From positions 1-64,000 of the forward strand of contig NZ_VDMB01000004.1 in NCBI RefSeq assembly GCF_006175995.1: 64,000 bases of DNA. Direction: 5' to 3'. The stretch comes from Desulfobotulus mexicanus (GTDB lineage: Bacteria > Desulfobacterota > Desulfobacteria > Desulfobacterales > ASO4-4). Made by a program: the position numbers and the translations under genes. Below the pieces are notes generated by a model, which had not been told where the DNA came from, did no database searches, and saw nothing but the letters and a program-made list of their open reading frames with translations. Below are positions 27,811 to 36,912 of the stretch, piece by piece. Positions within the stretch are counted from its first letter, which is position 1. Every line of letters begins with the position of its first letter.

Positions 27811-28014
27811 TTAATAATGGGGTGGTTTTTCATTGAGTATACCCTCATTGGTATTGTCTGCCAGAGATTGTAAACGACGGTCCAGCATTTTGTAAAGATA
27901 CTGAAGACGGTCAATTTCTTTTTGCTGCCCAAAGACCACGTCGCTGAGCTCCTGAAGCAGTTTTTCCTGATAAGCCAGGCGGGTTTCCAGTGCGATGATA
28001 TCTTCTGTTTTCAT
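27811..28014 (-). CDS. slyX: SlyX-family small coiled-coil protein
   Basis: 67 residues, almost entirely a coiled coil: IIALETRLAYQEKLLQELSD, VVFGQQKEIDRLQ, then LDRRLQSL and a short tail ending in PPHY, the classic SlyX ending. The function of SlyX is unknown; the family is defined by this pattern. It stands alone between the RND operon (same strand) and the divergently transcribed pgsA. Confidence 0.88.
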   Translation of the reverse strand: MKTEDIIALETRLAYQEKLLQELSDVVFGQQKEIDRLQYLYKMLDRRLQSLADNTNEGILNEKPPHY

Positions 28015-28129
28015 TGACCATTGCTCCTGTTTAAGCGAATAATATTCTGACCGGATTTTATGGTATTATTTTTTCGTGTGACTGTTCATAAGTCCGTAGT
28101 CTCTACTCTTTTACCTCTTATTAAAGTGG

Positions 28130-28152
28130 AGGCAGGAAAAAAGCCCCTGCCT
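28130..28152. other. Small hairpin in the slyX/pgsA intergenic region
   Basis: AGGCAGG and CCTGCCT form a 7-bp stem around a 9-base loop. There is no T-run. The remainder of the 28015-28272 stretch shows no gene, and TATACT near 28238 could serve as a -10 for pgsA. Significance unclear. Confidence 0.3.
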
Positions 28153-28272
28153 GTGCTTGCAAAGAGACAGAGGATTGTGTAACCAAGTGATGCAGAAGTC
28201 AAGCCTGCAGAGGTTTCCTTTCCCCACTGGCCCCATAGTATACTAACGATTGAACTACAAAGGTTGTTTCTT

Positions 28273-28839
28273 ATGATACTGGAAGATAAACCCTGGCTGG
28301 CACGCCTGCTCCATCCCAACGCACTGACCCTTTACAGGGTAGCATCTGTTCCTCTTCTTGTGGTTCTCATGCTTAGTCCCAGCCGCTGGGCTGCTTTTTT
28401 TGCAGCACTGGTTTTTTCCCTTGCAGCCATTACTGATTTTCTCGATGGTTTTATGGCCCGCCGTATGGGACTGATTTCCCAGTTTGGTAAGATAATGGAC
28501 CCCCTTGCCGATAAACTTCTTATATCCAGCGCTTTTATCATGCTGGTGAGCCTGGGGCGTGTGGAAGGCTGGATTGTCTGCCTGATTATAGGCAGGGAGC
28601 TTGCCATTACAGGGCTTCGGAGTATTCTTGCCTCCAGTGGTGCGGATGTGGCTGCCACAACGGTGGCCAAATGGAAAACTGGTTTTCAGATAGGTGCAGT
28701 GATCCCGCTTCTTCTCCATTACCCTTATTTCGGGTTGAATTTCCATGTGGCAGGAACCTGGGTTCTGTGGGTGGCTTTGGTGCTGACCGTATGGTCCGGC
28801 GTTGATTATGTGGTCCGTGCCCGGAGGCTTATTTTTTGA
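28273..28839 (+). CDS. pgsA: CDP-diacylglycerol-glycerol-3-phosphate 3-phosphatidyltransferase
   Basis: 189 residues with about four to six membrane helices. The CDP-alcohol phosphotransferase signature D-x2-DG-x2-AR-x8-G-x3-D-x3-D is complete in DFLDGFMARRMG plus FGKIMDPLADK (about residues 57-82). The enzyme makes phosphatidylglycerophosphate, the first committed step to phosphatidylglycerol and cardiolipin, at the inner membrane. ATG at 28273 has AAAGG nine bases upstream; a TTG at 28264 is in frame but less well placed. The tRNA genes follow on the same strand, under their own promoter. Confidence 0.93.
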   Translation: MILEDKPWLARLLHPNALTLYRVASVPLLVVLMLSPSRWAAFFAALVFSLAAITDFLDGFMARRMGLISQFGKIMDPLADKLLISSAFIMLVSLGRVEGWIVCLIIGRELAITGLRSILASSGADVAATTVAKWKTGFQIGAVIPLLLHYPYFGLNFHVAGTWVLWVALVLTVWSGVDYVVRARRLIF

Positions 28840-28877
28840 AAAAGATTTTCTTTTTTGGAAGGAAAGCGTTTTTTCAA

Positions 28878-28906
28878 TTGACATACAGACCGGGATTTCC
28901 TAAATA
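28878..28906 (+). promoter_or_regulatory. Sigma-70 promoter of the tRNA-Gly/tRNA-Cys unit
   Basis: A perfect -35 TTGACA (28878-28883), a 17-base spacer and -10 TAAATA (28901-28906) lie 18 bases before the first tRNA. This spacing is what a tRNA operon promoter should show. Confidence 0.75.
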
Positions 28907-28924
28907 CAGTCCCGTTCTCACTGA

Positions 28925-28999
<75 letters not shown>

Positions 29000-29007
29000 A
29001 ATTTTAT

Positions 29008-29082
29008 GGCGGCATAGCCAAGTGGTAAGGCAGAGGCCTGCAAAGCCTTTATTCCCCGGTTCAAATCCGGGTGCCGCCTCCA
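29008..29082 (+). tRNA. tRNA-Cys (anticodon GCA)
   Basis: Acceptor GGCGGCA pairs with TGCCGCC, the anticodon loop CTGCAAA carries GCA at 29040-29042, and the T arm CCCGG/CCGGG encloses TTCAAAT. CCA is encoded at 29080-29082. It follows tRNA-Gly by only 8 bases and must be cut from the same precursor. Confidence 0.97.
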
Positions 29083-29099
29083 TAAAAAATACTGATAAA

Positions 29100-29124
29100 G
29101 ATCAGCTTCGGCTGGTCTTTTTTT
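29100..29124 (+). terminator. Rho-independent terminator of the tRNA unit
   Basis: GATCAGC and GCTGGTC pair (one G-T pair) around a TTCG tetraloop and run straight into seven T. This is a textbook intrinsic terminator 17 bases after tRNA-Cys. Confidence 0.92.
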
Positions 29125-29192
29125 GTTTTATGGCTTTGATGGATATTCGGGGGTGAGAAGTGAAGAATCAAAGGCTGCCAAAGGGCAAGGGC

Positions 29193-29489
29193 ATGGTCTG
29201 TGCTGTGGGAGTACTGGTTTTCCGTATTCATGGATGCCGTTCCCTCAAGGAAAAGCGGGGAGCTATCCGCCCTGTTATGTCAAAACTTAAAAATCATTTT
29301 AATGCGGCCATTGCCGAAGTTGCCTCCCAGGATATCTACCAGCGTGCAGAGATCGGTTTTTCTCTGGTGGGTAACGAGACAGGCCATGTGAATGCCATGG
29401 CGGATAATCTTATGCGCATGGCGGATTCATTTGCTGGTGTGGAACTTGTGGATTCGGATTTTGAAATTTTCCACTACAGTGAATTCTGA
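29193..29489 (+). CDS. DUF503 (YlxP-like) family protein
   Basis: About 98 residues: VGVLVFRIHGCRSLKEKRG at the start and AEVASQDIYQRAEIGFSLVG in the middle, the two conserved blocks of DUF503. The family includes YlxP, found in operons with translation factors, and its biochemical role is unresolved. The family's usual N-terminus fits an ATG at 29193 with AAGGGC just upstream; a GTG at 29160 would add 11 residues without family match. It stands between the tRNA unit and a hybrid kinase. Confidence 0.85.
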   Translation: MVCAVGVLVFRIHGCRSLKEKRGAIRPVMSKLKNHFNAAIAEVASQDIYQRAEIGFSLVGNETGHVNAMADNLMRMADSFAGVELVDSDFEIFHYSEF

Positions 29490-29499
29490 TTCTTGTTTT

Positions 29500-29524
29500 A
29501 AAAGAAAAATATCTGTTTTCTTTT
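29500..29524 (+). terminator. AT-only inverted repeat after the DUF503 gene
   Basis: AAAAGAAAA and TTTTCTTTT are exact complements separated by 7 bases, 11 bases after the DUF503 stop. The stem is weak in GC but ends in T-rich sequence, so it may act as a terminator. Confidence 0.35.
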
Positions 29525-29673
29525 AGGAAAGATTGACTTTCATCTCCGTGTATGTTCCTTATCAATGGTTTTATGCCGGGGTTTAATGCTGGTCCTTGTT
29601 AAAAAATTCTGTATTTTTTCTAAAATTCGGGACCTGACATGGATTTGACCTTTGTGAAGGATGATAAGATTTG

Positions 29674-32600
29674 ATGGCATGGCTGAGAAAGAATGTAAAA
29701 GTCTGGGGCGTTCCGGCTGCGGCTTTTTTATTGATGGTTCTGGTCGCAGTGGTTTTGGTTTTACGTCTGGGTGAACATATGAAAGAGGCATTCAGGGAAG
29801 ATATCTTGCTTATGGCGGGGATATCCCTTGGCCTCTTTTTTATTATGATTGCTTATTTTGTCTGGCAGTCCATATGGATGAGGGGTGAACTGAAAGCCCG
29901 CAGAAATGCCGAGATTGCTCTGTCAAGAAAATCCCGCATCGATGAAATTTTTGCACGCTATTCAAGGTCTCTGATTTTATCGGAAAATATGATGGAAGCC
30001 ACGTTGTATGTACTGGAAGCTGCCCATGAACTTACGGGCAGCCGTGTAGGCTATGCTGGCTATATTGATCCCCTTACGGGTCATCTGGTTTGTCCGGTGG
30101 GTTCCGGTCAGCTGAATAACCACAGGGTATTGCATGCGGAACCCCTGGAGCTGGAGAATTTTTCAGGTGTCTGGGGGGAGGTTCTGCGTCATGGGCATCC
30201 TGTTTATGCCAGTGTGGATGGTGGCAGAAACCTTTCCATTCCTACCCGTGACGGGCAGATGTCCGTCAGCTATCTTCTTTCAGTACCTGCCATGGCAGGG
30301 GATCAGCTGGTGGGACAAATCACCCTGGGAGACGGCTCTCATCCCTACACGGATACGGATCTGCGGGTTATGGAAAAACTGGCGGATCTTTTTTCCCTGG
30401 CCATCCGCAAGATGCTGGCCATGGATGCTTTAAAAGAAAGTGAAAGTCGTTTCCGTGTCGCCTTTAAAACCATACCCGATGCCCTTGTAATGACACGTTT
30501 TTCGGATCATATGCTGGTGGACGTGAATGATGGTTTTGTCAAGATGAGCGGGTTTAAAGCCGAGGAAGTGCGGGGAAGAACCACGGAGGATTTGCGTTTG
30601 TGGGTTGATCCTGAGGAACGGGATAGCTTTTTTGAGCGCATGCGCAGCGAAGGAATGGTGGAGGATTTCGAAGCCCGTTTCCGGATAAAGGACGGCAGAA
30701 CAATTCATGCACTGATGTCGGCTTCCAGAACTCTGCTCCATGGATGCCCCCATATTCTTTCCGTTATCAGAGGCGTGGATCATATCCGTGAAGCGGAAAA
30801 TCAGTTGCGCAAGGAACGTTCTTTTCTGTCCAAGGTGGTGGAAACCAGTCCTTCCGGCATTATTGCAGCCAATGCTGATGGTCGCATTGTTTTTGCAAAC
30901 CAGAAGGTTGCAGAGATTCTTGGAATGGAAGTTTCTTCCATTATGAAGCGGACGCTTTTTGACGAGGTCTGGGAAGTAACTGATCATGACTTAAAGCCCT
31001 TGTCCGTTGAAAAAACCATCTTTTATCTGGCCAGAGAAAGCCGGAAGCCCCTTTCCAATATCTGTCATGCAGTAAAGGGTGGCCATGGCAGGCGTGTATA
31101 TCTGTCGGTTAATGCTGCATCCCTCTGGCTGGAGGATGGCTCTCTGGACATGGTTGTTGTGGGTCTTGACAATATTTCAGAACAGGTGAAAGGAGAGCGT
31201 TCTCTTCTGGAAACAAGGGGACGCCTGCACAGCCTTCTTGCCAGTCTTCCCGTGATATTATGGGCCATAGATGGTGAAGGACGAATAACCTTTTTTGAAG
31301 GCAAGGGAACTCAGTCTGTTGTTATGCCCGAGGGAGGGCTGGTGGGCGTACAGGCAAGGGAGCGATATGCCGGAGTTCCCCTGATGCTCAGGAGTATTGA
31401 AAAAGTGCTGGGCGGTGAAAGTGTTTCCATCACTGTACAGATCCGGGGAAGGTATTTTGAGCTGTCAGGCGTTCCTCTCTGGGATGCTTCAGGCAATGTT
31501 ACGGGCGCTTCGGGTGTGGCTTCGGATGTGACAGAACGTATCCGGGCCGAGGTGGACCGTATCCGTCTTTCAGCAGCCATAGAGCAGGTGGCGGAAAGTA
31601 TTGTTGTAACGGACAGGCAGGCCAGCATCCTCTATGTTAATCCGGCCTTTGAAAGAATTACAGGCTGGCACAAAGATGAGGTACTGGGAAAAACTCCTGC
31701 CATTCTGAGCAGTGGGTATCATGGGAAAAGTTTTTATGAGGAAATGTGGCAGACCCTTCTTTCGGGAAAGGTCTGGCAGGGTTATATAACCAATCGCAAA
31801 AAGGACGGGTCCTGTTACGATGAAGAGGTGAGTATTTCACCCATTCTGGACAATACGGGCAGTGTTATTAATTTTGTAGCCGTAAAGCGGGATGTGAGTC
31901 TGGAGAGAAGCCTTGAAAGGCAGCTCCGGCAGGCCCAGAAAATGGAAGCCATTGGTACTCTTGCCGGTGGTATTGCCCACGATTTTAACAATATTCTCTT
32001 TCCCATTATCGGATTTACTGAACTGGCTCTGGAGAGTCTTCCCCAGAACCGTATAGAAAAAAAATATTTGAGAAGTATTCTGACAGCCGCCCACAGGGCA
32101 AGGGAACTTGTCTGGCAGATTCTTACCTTCAGCCGCAGAAACGATGAAAAGGAACACAGCAATGTTTATGTTCAATCTGTTGTGAAAGAAGCCTTGAAGC
32201 TTCTGCGGGCTTCCATTCCATCCACCATTGAAATCCGCCATGACATTGAAAGTGGTGATGCCAGAGTTTTTGCGGACCCTACCCAGATTCATCAGGTTGT
32301 CATGAATCTTTGTACCAACGCCTATCATGCCATGGAAGCCGGAGGCATTCTGACGGTGGAACTGCATACCCTGAATCTTACAGAAGACAGGCCGGCCGAC
32401 CTGCATCCGGGTATCAGGGCGGGCGCCTGGCAGCTGCTTTCCGTTCAGGATACGGGATCTGGTATTGATTCAGCCACTATGGAGAGAATTTTTGATCCCT
32501 ATTTCACCACTAAAGAACAGGGTAAGGGAACAGGGCTGGGGCTGGCAACGGTTCATGGTATTGTAACTGGATGTGGTGGCTATATTCAGGTCCGTAGTAC

Positions 32601-33066
32601 ACCGGGAAAGGGTACTGTTTTTCTTGTGTATCTGCCTGTTGGCACAAGGGATGAAGGTGTACGTTTCACAGATGATCATGAAGCTGTGATTGGTGGCAAG
32701 GGGCATGTGCTGCTGGTGGATGATGAGACTCTGATTGTGGAGATGCTTCAGGATACCCTGACAGGTCTGGGTTATGAGGTCACAGGATGCTGGTCCAGCA
32801 TAGAAGCTCTGGATATATTCAGGCGTATGCCTGAAAATTACGACCTTCTGATTACGGATCAGACCATGCCGGGAATGACTGGTACGGTTCTGGCTGCTGA
32901 AATACAGAAAATAAGAAAAGGTCTTCCCGTGATTCTCTGCTCGGGTTTCAGTGAAGCCCTTGATAGGGAAGTTCTCCGTAAAAGCGGCATTGTGGATTGC
33001 GTAATGAAGCCCGTTATACGCAAAGACATTGCAAAGGCCGTTCACATGGCTTTGTCTGGAATCTGA
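29674..33066 (+). CDS. GAF/multi-PAS hybrid sensor histidine kinase with receiver
   Basis: 1130 residues. Two membrane helices near the N-terminus (about 13-32 and 44-66), then a GAF domain (about 95-250), followed by four PAS units (about 258-375, 385-500, 512-620 and 625-750; the last shows YVNPAFERITGWHKDEVLGK). The kinase core reads GGIAHDFNNIL with His near 769, N-box VVMNLCTNAYHAM, G1 VQDTGSGID and G2 GTGLGLATV. The receiver has Asp in LITDQTMPGMTG and Lys in CVMKP. It resembles the kinase at 13670-17314 closely in its last PAS, kinase and receiver parts, so the two are probably paralogues. There is no adjacent regulator gene, so its output partner is not evident. Confidence 0.93.
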   Translation: MAWLRKNVKVWGVPAAAFLLMVLVAVVLVLRLGEHMKEAFREDILLMAGISLGLFFIMIAYFVWQSIWMRGELKARRNAEIALSRKSRIDEIFARYSRSLILSENMMEATLYVLEAAHELTGSRVGYAGYIDPLTGHLVCPVGSGQLNNHRVLHAEPLELENFSGVWGEVLRHGHPVYASVDGGRNLSIPTRDGQMSVSYLLSVPAMAGDQLVGQITLGDGSHPYTDTDLRVMEKLADLFSLAIRKMLAMDALKESESRFRVAFKTIPDALVMTRFSDHMLVDVNDGFVKMSGFKAEEVRGRTTEDLRLWVDPEERDSFFERMRSEGMVEDFEARFRIKDGRTIHALMSASRTLLHGCPHILSVIRGVDHIREAENQLRKERSFLSKVVETSPSGIIAANADGRIVFANQKVAEILGMEVSSIMKRTLFDEVWEVTDHDLKPLSVEKTIFYLARESRKPLSNICHAVKGGHGRRVYLSVNAASLWLEDGSLDMVVVGLDNISEQVKGERSLLETRGRLHSLLASLPVILWAIDGEGRITFFEGKGTQSVVMPEGGLVGVQARERYAGVPLMLRSIEKVLGGESVSITVQIRGRYFELSGVPLWDASGNVTGASGVASDVTERIRAEVDRIRLSAAIEQVAESIVVTDRQASILYVNPAFERITGWHKDEVLGKTPAILSSGYHGKSFYEEMWQTLLSGKVWQGYITNRKKDGSCYDEEVSISPILDNTGSVINFVAVKRDVSLERSLERQLRQAQKMEAIGTLAGGIAHDFNNILFPIIGFTELALESLPQNRIEKKYLRSILTAAHRARELVWQILTFSRRNDEKEHSNVYVQSVVKEALKLLRASIPSTIEIRHDIESGDARVFADPTQIHQVVMNLCTNAYHAMEAGGILTVELHTLNLTEDRPADLHPGIRAGAWQLLSVQDTGSGIDSATMERIFDPYFTTKEQGKGTGLGLATVHGIVTGCGGYIQVRSTPGKGTVFLVYLPVGTRDEGVRFTDDHEAVIGGKGHVLLVDDETLIVEMLQDTLTGLGYEVTGCWSSIEALDIFRRMPENYDLLITDQTMPGMTGTVLAAEIQKIRKGLPVILCSGFSEALDREVLRKSGIVDCVMKPVIRKDIAKAVHMALSGI

Positions 33067-33086
33067 AGGAGCTTTATAAAAAGATA

Positions 33087-33112
33087 CCGATGCACCGGGG
33101 AAGATGCATCGG
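33087..33112 (+). other. Hairpin just after the hybrid kinase gene
   Basis: CCGATGCA and TGCATCGG form a perfect 8-bp stem with a 10-base loop, 20 bases after the kinase stop. A second imperfect stem (CTTCCGGC with GTCGGAAG) follows before the true terminator. It may protect the mRNA 3' end. Confidence 0.5.
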
Positions 33113-33154
33113 CAGACGACTTCCGGCGGGGGCGTTGTCGGAAGCCATGATATG

Positions 33155-33184
33155 AAAGCCGGGTAAAGTCCCGGCTTTTTTTTT
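33155..33184 (+). terminator. Rho-independent terminator of the hybrid kinase gene
   Basis: AAAGCCGGG and CCCGGCTTT form a 9-bp stem with a 6-base loop, followed by nine T in all. It lies between convergent genes, and on the minus strand the tail is only TTT, so it mainly serves the plus-strand kinase. Confidence 0.9.
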
Positions 33185-33187
33185 GTA

Positions 33188-34990
33188 TTAGCCGCCGAAT
33201 CCTGCATCTTCCATGTCAACGGCAGCGCCGTCCATGACCTGAATGGCGGTGAGCCTGCCGGCGGTGATGGGCAGTTGTGTGTTAATGAAGAAACGGGCCG
33301 TAGTTACCTGTCCGTTGTAGAAGGCATCATCTTTTTTCTTCTGTCCGATTTTAGGGGCAGCGATGGCAGCTCTCCACAGGAGCATCCATGCCATGCAGAG
33401 ATCTCCAGTAGACTCCAGGAAGGGGTGACTGAAGGCAAATGCATCCAGTACCTTGTCACTGCCTGCGGCTTTGCCCAGAATGGCAGCGGTTTCTGTATAG
33501 GTATTGAAAAGTTTTTCAAGGTTTTCAGCCAGTGCTTTTGTGGCCTCAACACCCTTTGCAAGTTCTATGGTTTTACGGATCTCTTCAAGGAAGGCCATAA
33601 ATGCAGCGCCCTTTTTCATGCCCATTTTACGACCAATGAGGTCTATGGACTGGATGCCGTTGGTTCCTTCGTAAATCTGGAATATGCGGCAGTCCCGGAG
33701 AAGCTGGGCTACAGGGTACTCTTCGATATAACCATAGCCGCCATATACCTGTACGCCGTGGGAGCAGACCTCAAAGGCCTTGTCCGTGATATAACCTTTT
33801 ATAATGGGGGTGAGAACTTCCTCAAGGTTGCGGAGACGCTCCTTTTCCTCGGGGCTGTCGGTGAGCTTATGCCTGTCCTGTACCATGCCGTTGAAATAGA
33901 TCAGGCTGCGCATACCATCTACCATGCTTTTCATGATCATAAGCTGACGGCGTACATCCGGGTGGCGGATAATGGCGGCGGGGCCTGCTTCCGGAGGATC
34001 TGTCATGTGCTTGGTCTGTATGCGCTGACGGGCATAATCCAGGGCATACATATAGGAGGCCGTGGCATTGGCAAAGCCCTGAAGGCCTACCATCTGACGG
34101 GCTTCGTTCATCATCTGGAACATGTGGGCCATACCCTTGTTCTCTTCACCGATGAGGGTGCCGATGCACTCGCCTTTGCCGCCCAGGGTGAGGGAGCAGG
34201 TGGCGTTGCCGTGCAGACCCATTTTATGTTCAATACCGGTGCATACCACGTCGTTGAATTCGCCCGGACTGCCATCAGGGTTTATACGGTATTTGGGTAC
34301 AAGGAAAAGGGAGATACCGCGGGTGCCTGCGGGAGCGCCTTCTATGCGGGCCAGAGTAGGATGAATGATATTTTCCACCATGTCCTGCTCTCCACCGGAG
34401 ATGAAGATTTTGGAGCCGGTGATGGAATAAGTGCCATCGGGATTGCGTTTGGCTACTGAGGTAAGAGCGCCTACGTCGGAACCGGCTTCGGGTTCCGTAA
34501 GAAGCATTGTGCCTGCCCATTTGCCCGAATACATGTTTTTAAGAACCTGATCCTTCTGCTCCTTTGTGCCGTAGCTTTCGATCATGCGGGCTGCACCGTG
34601 GGTAAGCATGTTGAAAAGCATAAAGGAGTTGCAGGCACCATAAAAATACTCATTGGCTGCAAGGCCCACGGAGGTGGGCATTCCCTGTCCCCCCCATTCC
34701 TGGGAATCACTCATGGCCAGCCACTGACCATCGCAATAGGTTTTGTAGACTTTATGGTAGGCTTCGGGAACTTTCACCTCGCCTGCATCGAATACACAGC
34801 CGGGGCTGTCGCTGATTTTTTGCAGGGGAAGGATTTCTTTGATGGCAAGGTTTCTGGCTTCCGTGACAATGAGGTCAACGGTTTTGCGGTTAAAGTCAGA
34901 AAAAAGTTCGTTTTTTGCAAGCTCTGCTACTTCAAACTGCTCATGAAGAACAAAATCTACATCGCGGCGGTCGGCAATCAGTTGGGCCAT
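33188..34990 (-). CDS. Acyl-CoA dehydrogenase (long form with C-terminal extension)
   Basis: 600 residues. N-terminal helices, the FAD-binding middle domain (TMLLTEPEAGSDVGALTSVA, TYSITGSKIFISGGEQD), and the C-terminal helical domain with the catalytic Glu in FQIYEGTNGIQSIDLIGRK. It ends in an extra helical domain of the kind found in 590-600-residue deltaproteobacterial and FadE-like enzymes. It oxidises acyl-CoA to enoyl-CoA with FAD and passes electrons to ETF, part of fatty-acid or carboxylate beta-oxidation. The neighbouring CoA-transferase (same strand, upstream) would supply acyl-CoA from free acids, but the 312-base gap argues for separate transcription. Confidence 0.95.
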   Translation of the reverse strand: MAQLIADRRDVDFVLHEQFEVAELAKNELFSDFNRKTVDLIVTEARNLAIKEILPLQKISDSPGCVFDAGEVKVPEAYHKVYKTYCDGQWLAMSDSQEWGGQGMPTSVGLAANEYFYGACNSFMLFNMLTHGAARMIESYGTKEQKDQVLKNMYSGKWAGTMLLTEPEAGSDVGALTSVAKRNPDGTYSITGSKIFISGGEQDMVENIIHPTLARIEGAPAGTRGISLFLVPKYRINPDGSPGEFNDVVCTGIEHKMGLHGNATCSLTLGGKGECIGTLIGEENKGMAHMFQMMNEARQMVGLQGFANATASYMYALDYARQRIQTKHMTDPPEAGPAAIIRHPDVRRQLMIMKSMVDGMRSLIYFNGMVQDRHKLTDSPEEKERLRNLEEVLTPIIKGYITDKAFEVCSHGVQVYGGYGYIEEYPVAQLLRDCRIFQIYEGTNGIQSIDLIGRKMGMKKGAAFMAFLEEIRKTIELAKGVEATKALAENLEKLFNTYTETAAILGKAAGSDKVLDAFAFSHPFLESTGDLCMAWMLLWRAAIAAPKIGQKKKDDAFYNGQVTTARFFINTQLPITAGRLTAIQVMDGAAVDMEDAGFGG

Positions 34991-35302
34991 CTGGAGTCTC
35001 CTTTTAGGGATTTTGGTGAAAGATTTATATTCCTTACGACAGGTATCATTATTATTAAAGTCTTATGATGATGCAATCGGGTGTTTTACTTTTCTGCCCG
35101 GATAAGAAAAATTTGTGGTTCTGTTTCGGGTGCTGATAATTCTCTCCCTTCCTTAATACGAAAGACTTTTTCCGGGGGGAGGTAAGAATTTTCTGATCAA
35201 ACGATGACTGAATTCTAAAACCATGTTTTGTTGTTTTTTGCAATGCCTGTGTACATATCCGGTAAAATCTGGTTTTAAATTAAAATAAGATCCGCTTATT
35301 TT
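34991..35302. other. Intergenic region upstream of the acyl-CoA dehydrogenase
   Basis: 312 bases with no supported gene. A candidate promoter lies at 35049-35076 (listed separately). The rest shows an imperfect purine/pyrimidine pairing around 35140-35185 (CTCCC with GGGAG) but no good terminator for the CoA-transferase gene upstream. Confidence 0.5.
35049..35076 (-). promoter_or_regulatory. Candidate promoter of the acyl-CoA dehydrogenase gene
   Basis: Minus strand: TTGCAT (35076-35071), a 16-base spacer, then TAATAA (35054-35049). It would give a leader of about 50 bases. The hexamers are reasonable but not perfect, and this is the best match found in the gap. Confidence 0.4.
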
Positions 35303-36679
35303 TTAGGCAGTTTTGAGCAAAAGCCCCTGACTTTGAATTTTATGTTTTCGGTCTCCAGCACGCCATATTCCCATTTTTTGGGCTTCTTCTACCAGTTCGT
35401 CACGAAAATCCGGATGTGCTATGGAAATAAGTGCTTCTGCCCTCTCCCATGTGGATTTACCTTTCAGGTTGACCTTGCCGTATTCCGTGACCACCCAATG
35501 GGTTACAGTACGGGGAACCGTGATAATGGAACCTGGTGTGAAGGTGGGGCGGATGCGGGAAATCAGCTCTCCGTCCTTTCCTTTTGTGGTGGAGGAAAGG
35601 CAGATAAAACTTTTACCGCCAGGGGCATGGTAGGCACCGAAGGTATAGTCAAACTGACCACCGGTACCGGATATATGACGGGGGCCTGAAGACTCACTGG
35701 AAATCTGCCCGAATAGATCCACCTCCACGGCATTGTTGATGGCAACCATGTTTTCATTCATGGAAATATTTGAGGGTTTGTTGACAAAATCCACGGAATA
35801 GCTGGCACAGAATGGGTTTTTGTCAAGAAAATCATAGAGTTTCTGGGAGCCAAGGGCAAAGGTATAGGCCATTTTGCCGGGGCAGTATCTGGTGTATTTG
35901 CAGGTGATGCGACCGGCCTCAAACATATCCACAAAGGAGTCTGCCAGCATTTCCGTATGAACTCCAAGATCCTTGAGATCAGACTCTGCTATCATTTTAC
36001 CCACAGCATTGGGCATACCCCCTATACCCAGCTGAATACAGGAGCCATCCTGAATTTCTTCCATGATGAGTCTTGCAATGCGGGTATCAATTTCCGAAGG
36101 CGTGGAGGAGGGGAGCTGGAAAAGGGGTTTGTGGTCGGATTCCACAATCAGATCTACGTCATCAATGTGGATACCCTCATTGAATCCGCCATAGCATTGG
36201 GGAATATTGCGGTTTACTTCCACAATCACTTTTTTTGCTTTTCTGGCAACGGCCATCTGTATGGAATTGGATGTGCCGAAATTGAAATATCCCCTTTCAT
36301 CCATGGGTGCTACGGCTACAAGAAAGGCATCTGAATCAATGACATCATAGTGTCCCGGTCCTTCATGGAAAAGGAAGGGTATATAAAAACAATTGCCCGC
36401 ATCGTGGAGCTTTCTGTCTCCTCCGGAAAAATGCCAGTTATTATAAATAATACGGGTAGCTGACGGGTCTGCTTTGGCAACGGCTGCAAGGCCCGGGAAA
36501 GTCATGGCTCTGACTTTAACATCTTCCAGTTCATGGACCCGGGCTGCAAGGGCAGCATCCAGTGTCAGGGGAGCGCAGGCAAAATTACCGTAATCCACCC
36601 AGTCTCCGGAACGGATTTCAGCTACTGCCTGCTCGGGGCTGCGCATTTTTTTATTATAAGATACCAGATAAGAGCTCAT
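35303..36679 (-). CDS. Acetyl-CoA hydrolase/CoA-transferase family protein (4-hydroxybutyrate/butyryl-CoA transferase-like)
   Basis: 458 residues of the class I CoA-transferase fold in two halves. N-terminal half: RSGDWVDYGNFACAPLTLDA and VDYVG-type strand APMDERGYFNFGTSNS. C-terminal half: IQLGIGGMPNAVGKMI and the segment VDLFGQISSESSGPRHI, where the Glu is the expected residue that forms the glutamyl-CoA intermediate, plus ISGTGGQFDY, the CoA-site glycine loop. It would move CoA between acetyl-CoA or another acyl-CoA and a free acid. 4-Hydroxybutyrate, butyrate and succinate are the usual substrates, and the sequence alone does not decide between them. The upstream region has a sigma-54-type promoter. 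Context with the acyl-CoA dehydrogenase suggests fatty/organic acid activation. Confidence 0.88.
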   Translation of the reverse strand: MSSYLVSYNKKMRSPEQAVAEIRSGDWVDYGNFACAPLTLDAALAARVHELEDVKVRAMTFPGLAAVAKADPSATRIIYNNWHFSGGDRKLHDAGNCFYIPFLFHEGPGHYDVIDSDAFLVAVAPMDERGYFNFGTSNSIQMAVARKAKKVIVEVNRNIPQCYGGFNEGIHIDDVDLIVESDHKPLFQLPSSTPSEIDTRIARLIMEEIQDGSCIQLGIGGMPNAVGKMIAESDLKDLGVHTEMLADSFVDMFEAGRITCKYTRYCPGKMAYTFALGSQKLYDFLDKNPFCASYSVDFVNKPSNISMNENMVAINNAVEVDLFGQISSESSGPRHISGTGGQFDYTFGAYHAPGGKSFICLSSTTKGKDGELISRIRPTFTPGSIITVPRTVTHWVVTEYGKVNLKGKSTWERAEALISIAHPDFRDELVEEAQKMGIWRAGDRKHKIQSQGLLLKTA

Positions 36680-36774
36680 TTATTCCTCCTTGGTGGTCCC
36701 TGTGGGGAAAAATATCGTCAGCTGAATTTTCTGACAGGTCTGATTGAGTCTGCATCTTGTCTGATAGTCATTAT

Positions 36775-36790
36775 TGCCATAAGCGTGCCA
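36775..36790 (-). promoter_or_regulatory. Sigma-54 (-24/-12) promoter of the CoA-transferase gene
   Basis: On the minus strand TGGCACGCTTATGGCA has the -24 element TGGCACG and, after exactly ten bases following its GG, the GC of the -12 element (TGGCA; consensus TTGCA, one mismatch). The transcript would start about 85 bases before the ATG at 36679. Such promoters need an NtrC-like activator bound upstream. Confidence 0.55.
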
Positions 36791-36879
36791 TGGCACCATT
36801 TTTCCTGGGAAGGTATGTGTAGCTTAGGTTTATTATATAAACTCAACAAAGGCGGCTTTCTTTTGTCTATCTTGTAATT

Positions 36880-36894
36880 GATTGATATTCAATC
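36880..36894. promoter_or_regulatory. Palindromic operator candidate GATTGA-TAT-TCAATC
   Basis: A perfect 6-3-6 inverted repeat about 90-105 bases upstream of the -24 box of the sigma-54-type promoter. That is a usual distance for an activator-binding enhancer; a TetR-type operator is an alternative. Confidence 0.4.
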
Positions 36895-36912
36895 GGTATT
36901 AAATGGTCGTAT

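Noticed and set aside
33275-34459. A long open frame (394 codons) on the plus strand inside the acyl-CoA dehydrogenase gene
   Set aside because: It has no recognisable domain and is antisense to a fully conserved enzyme; it reflects codon bias of the real gene.
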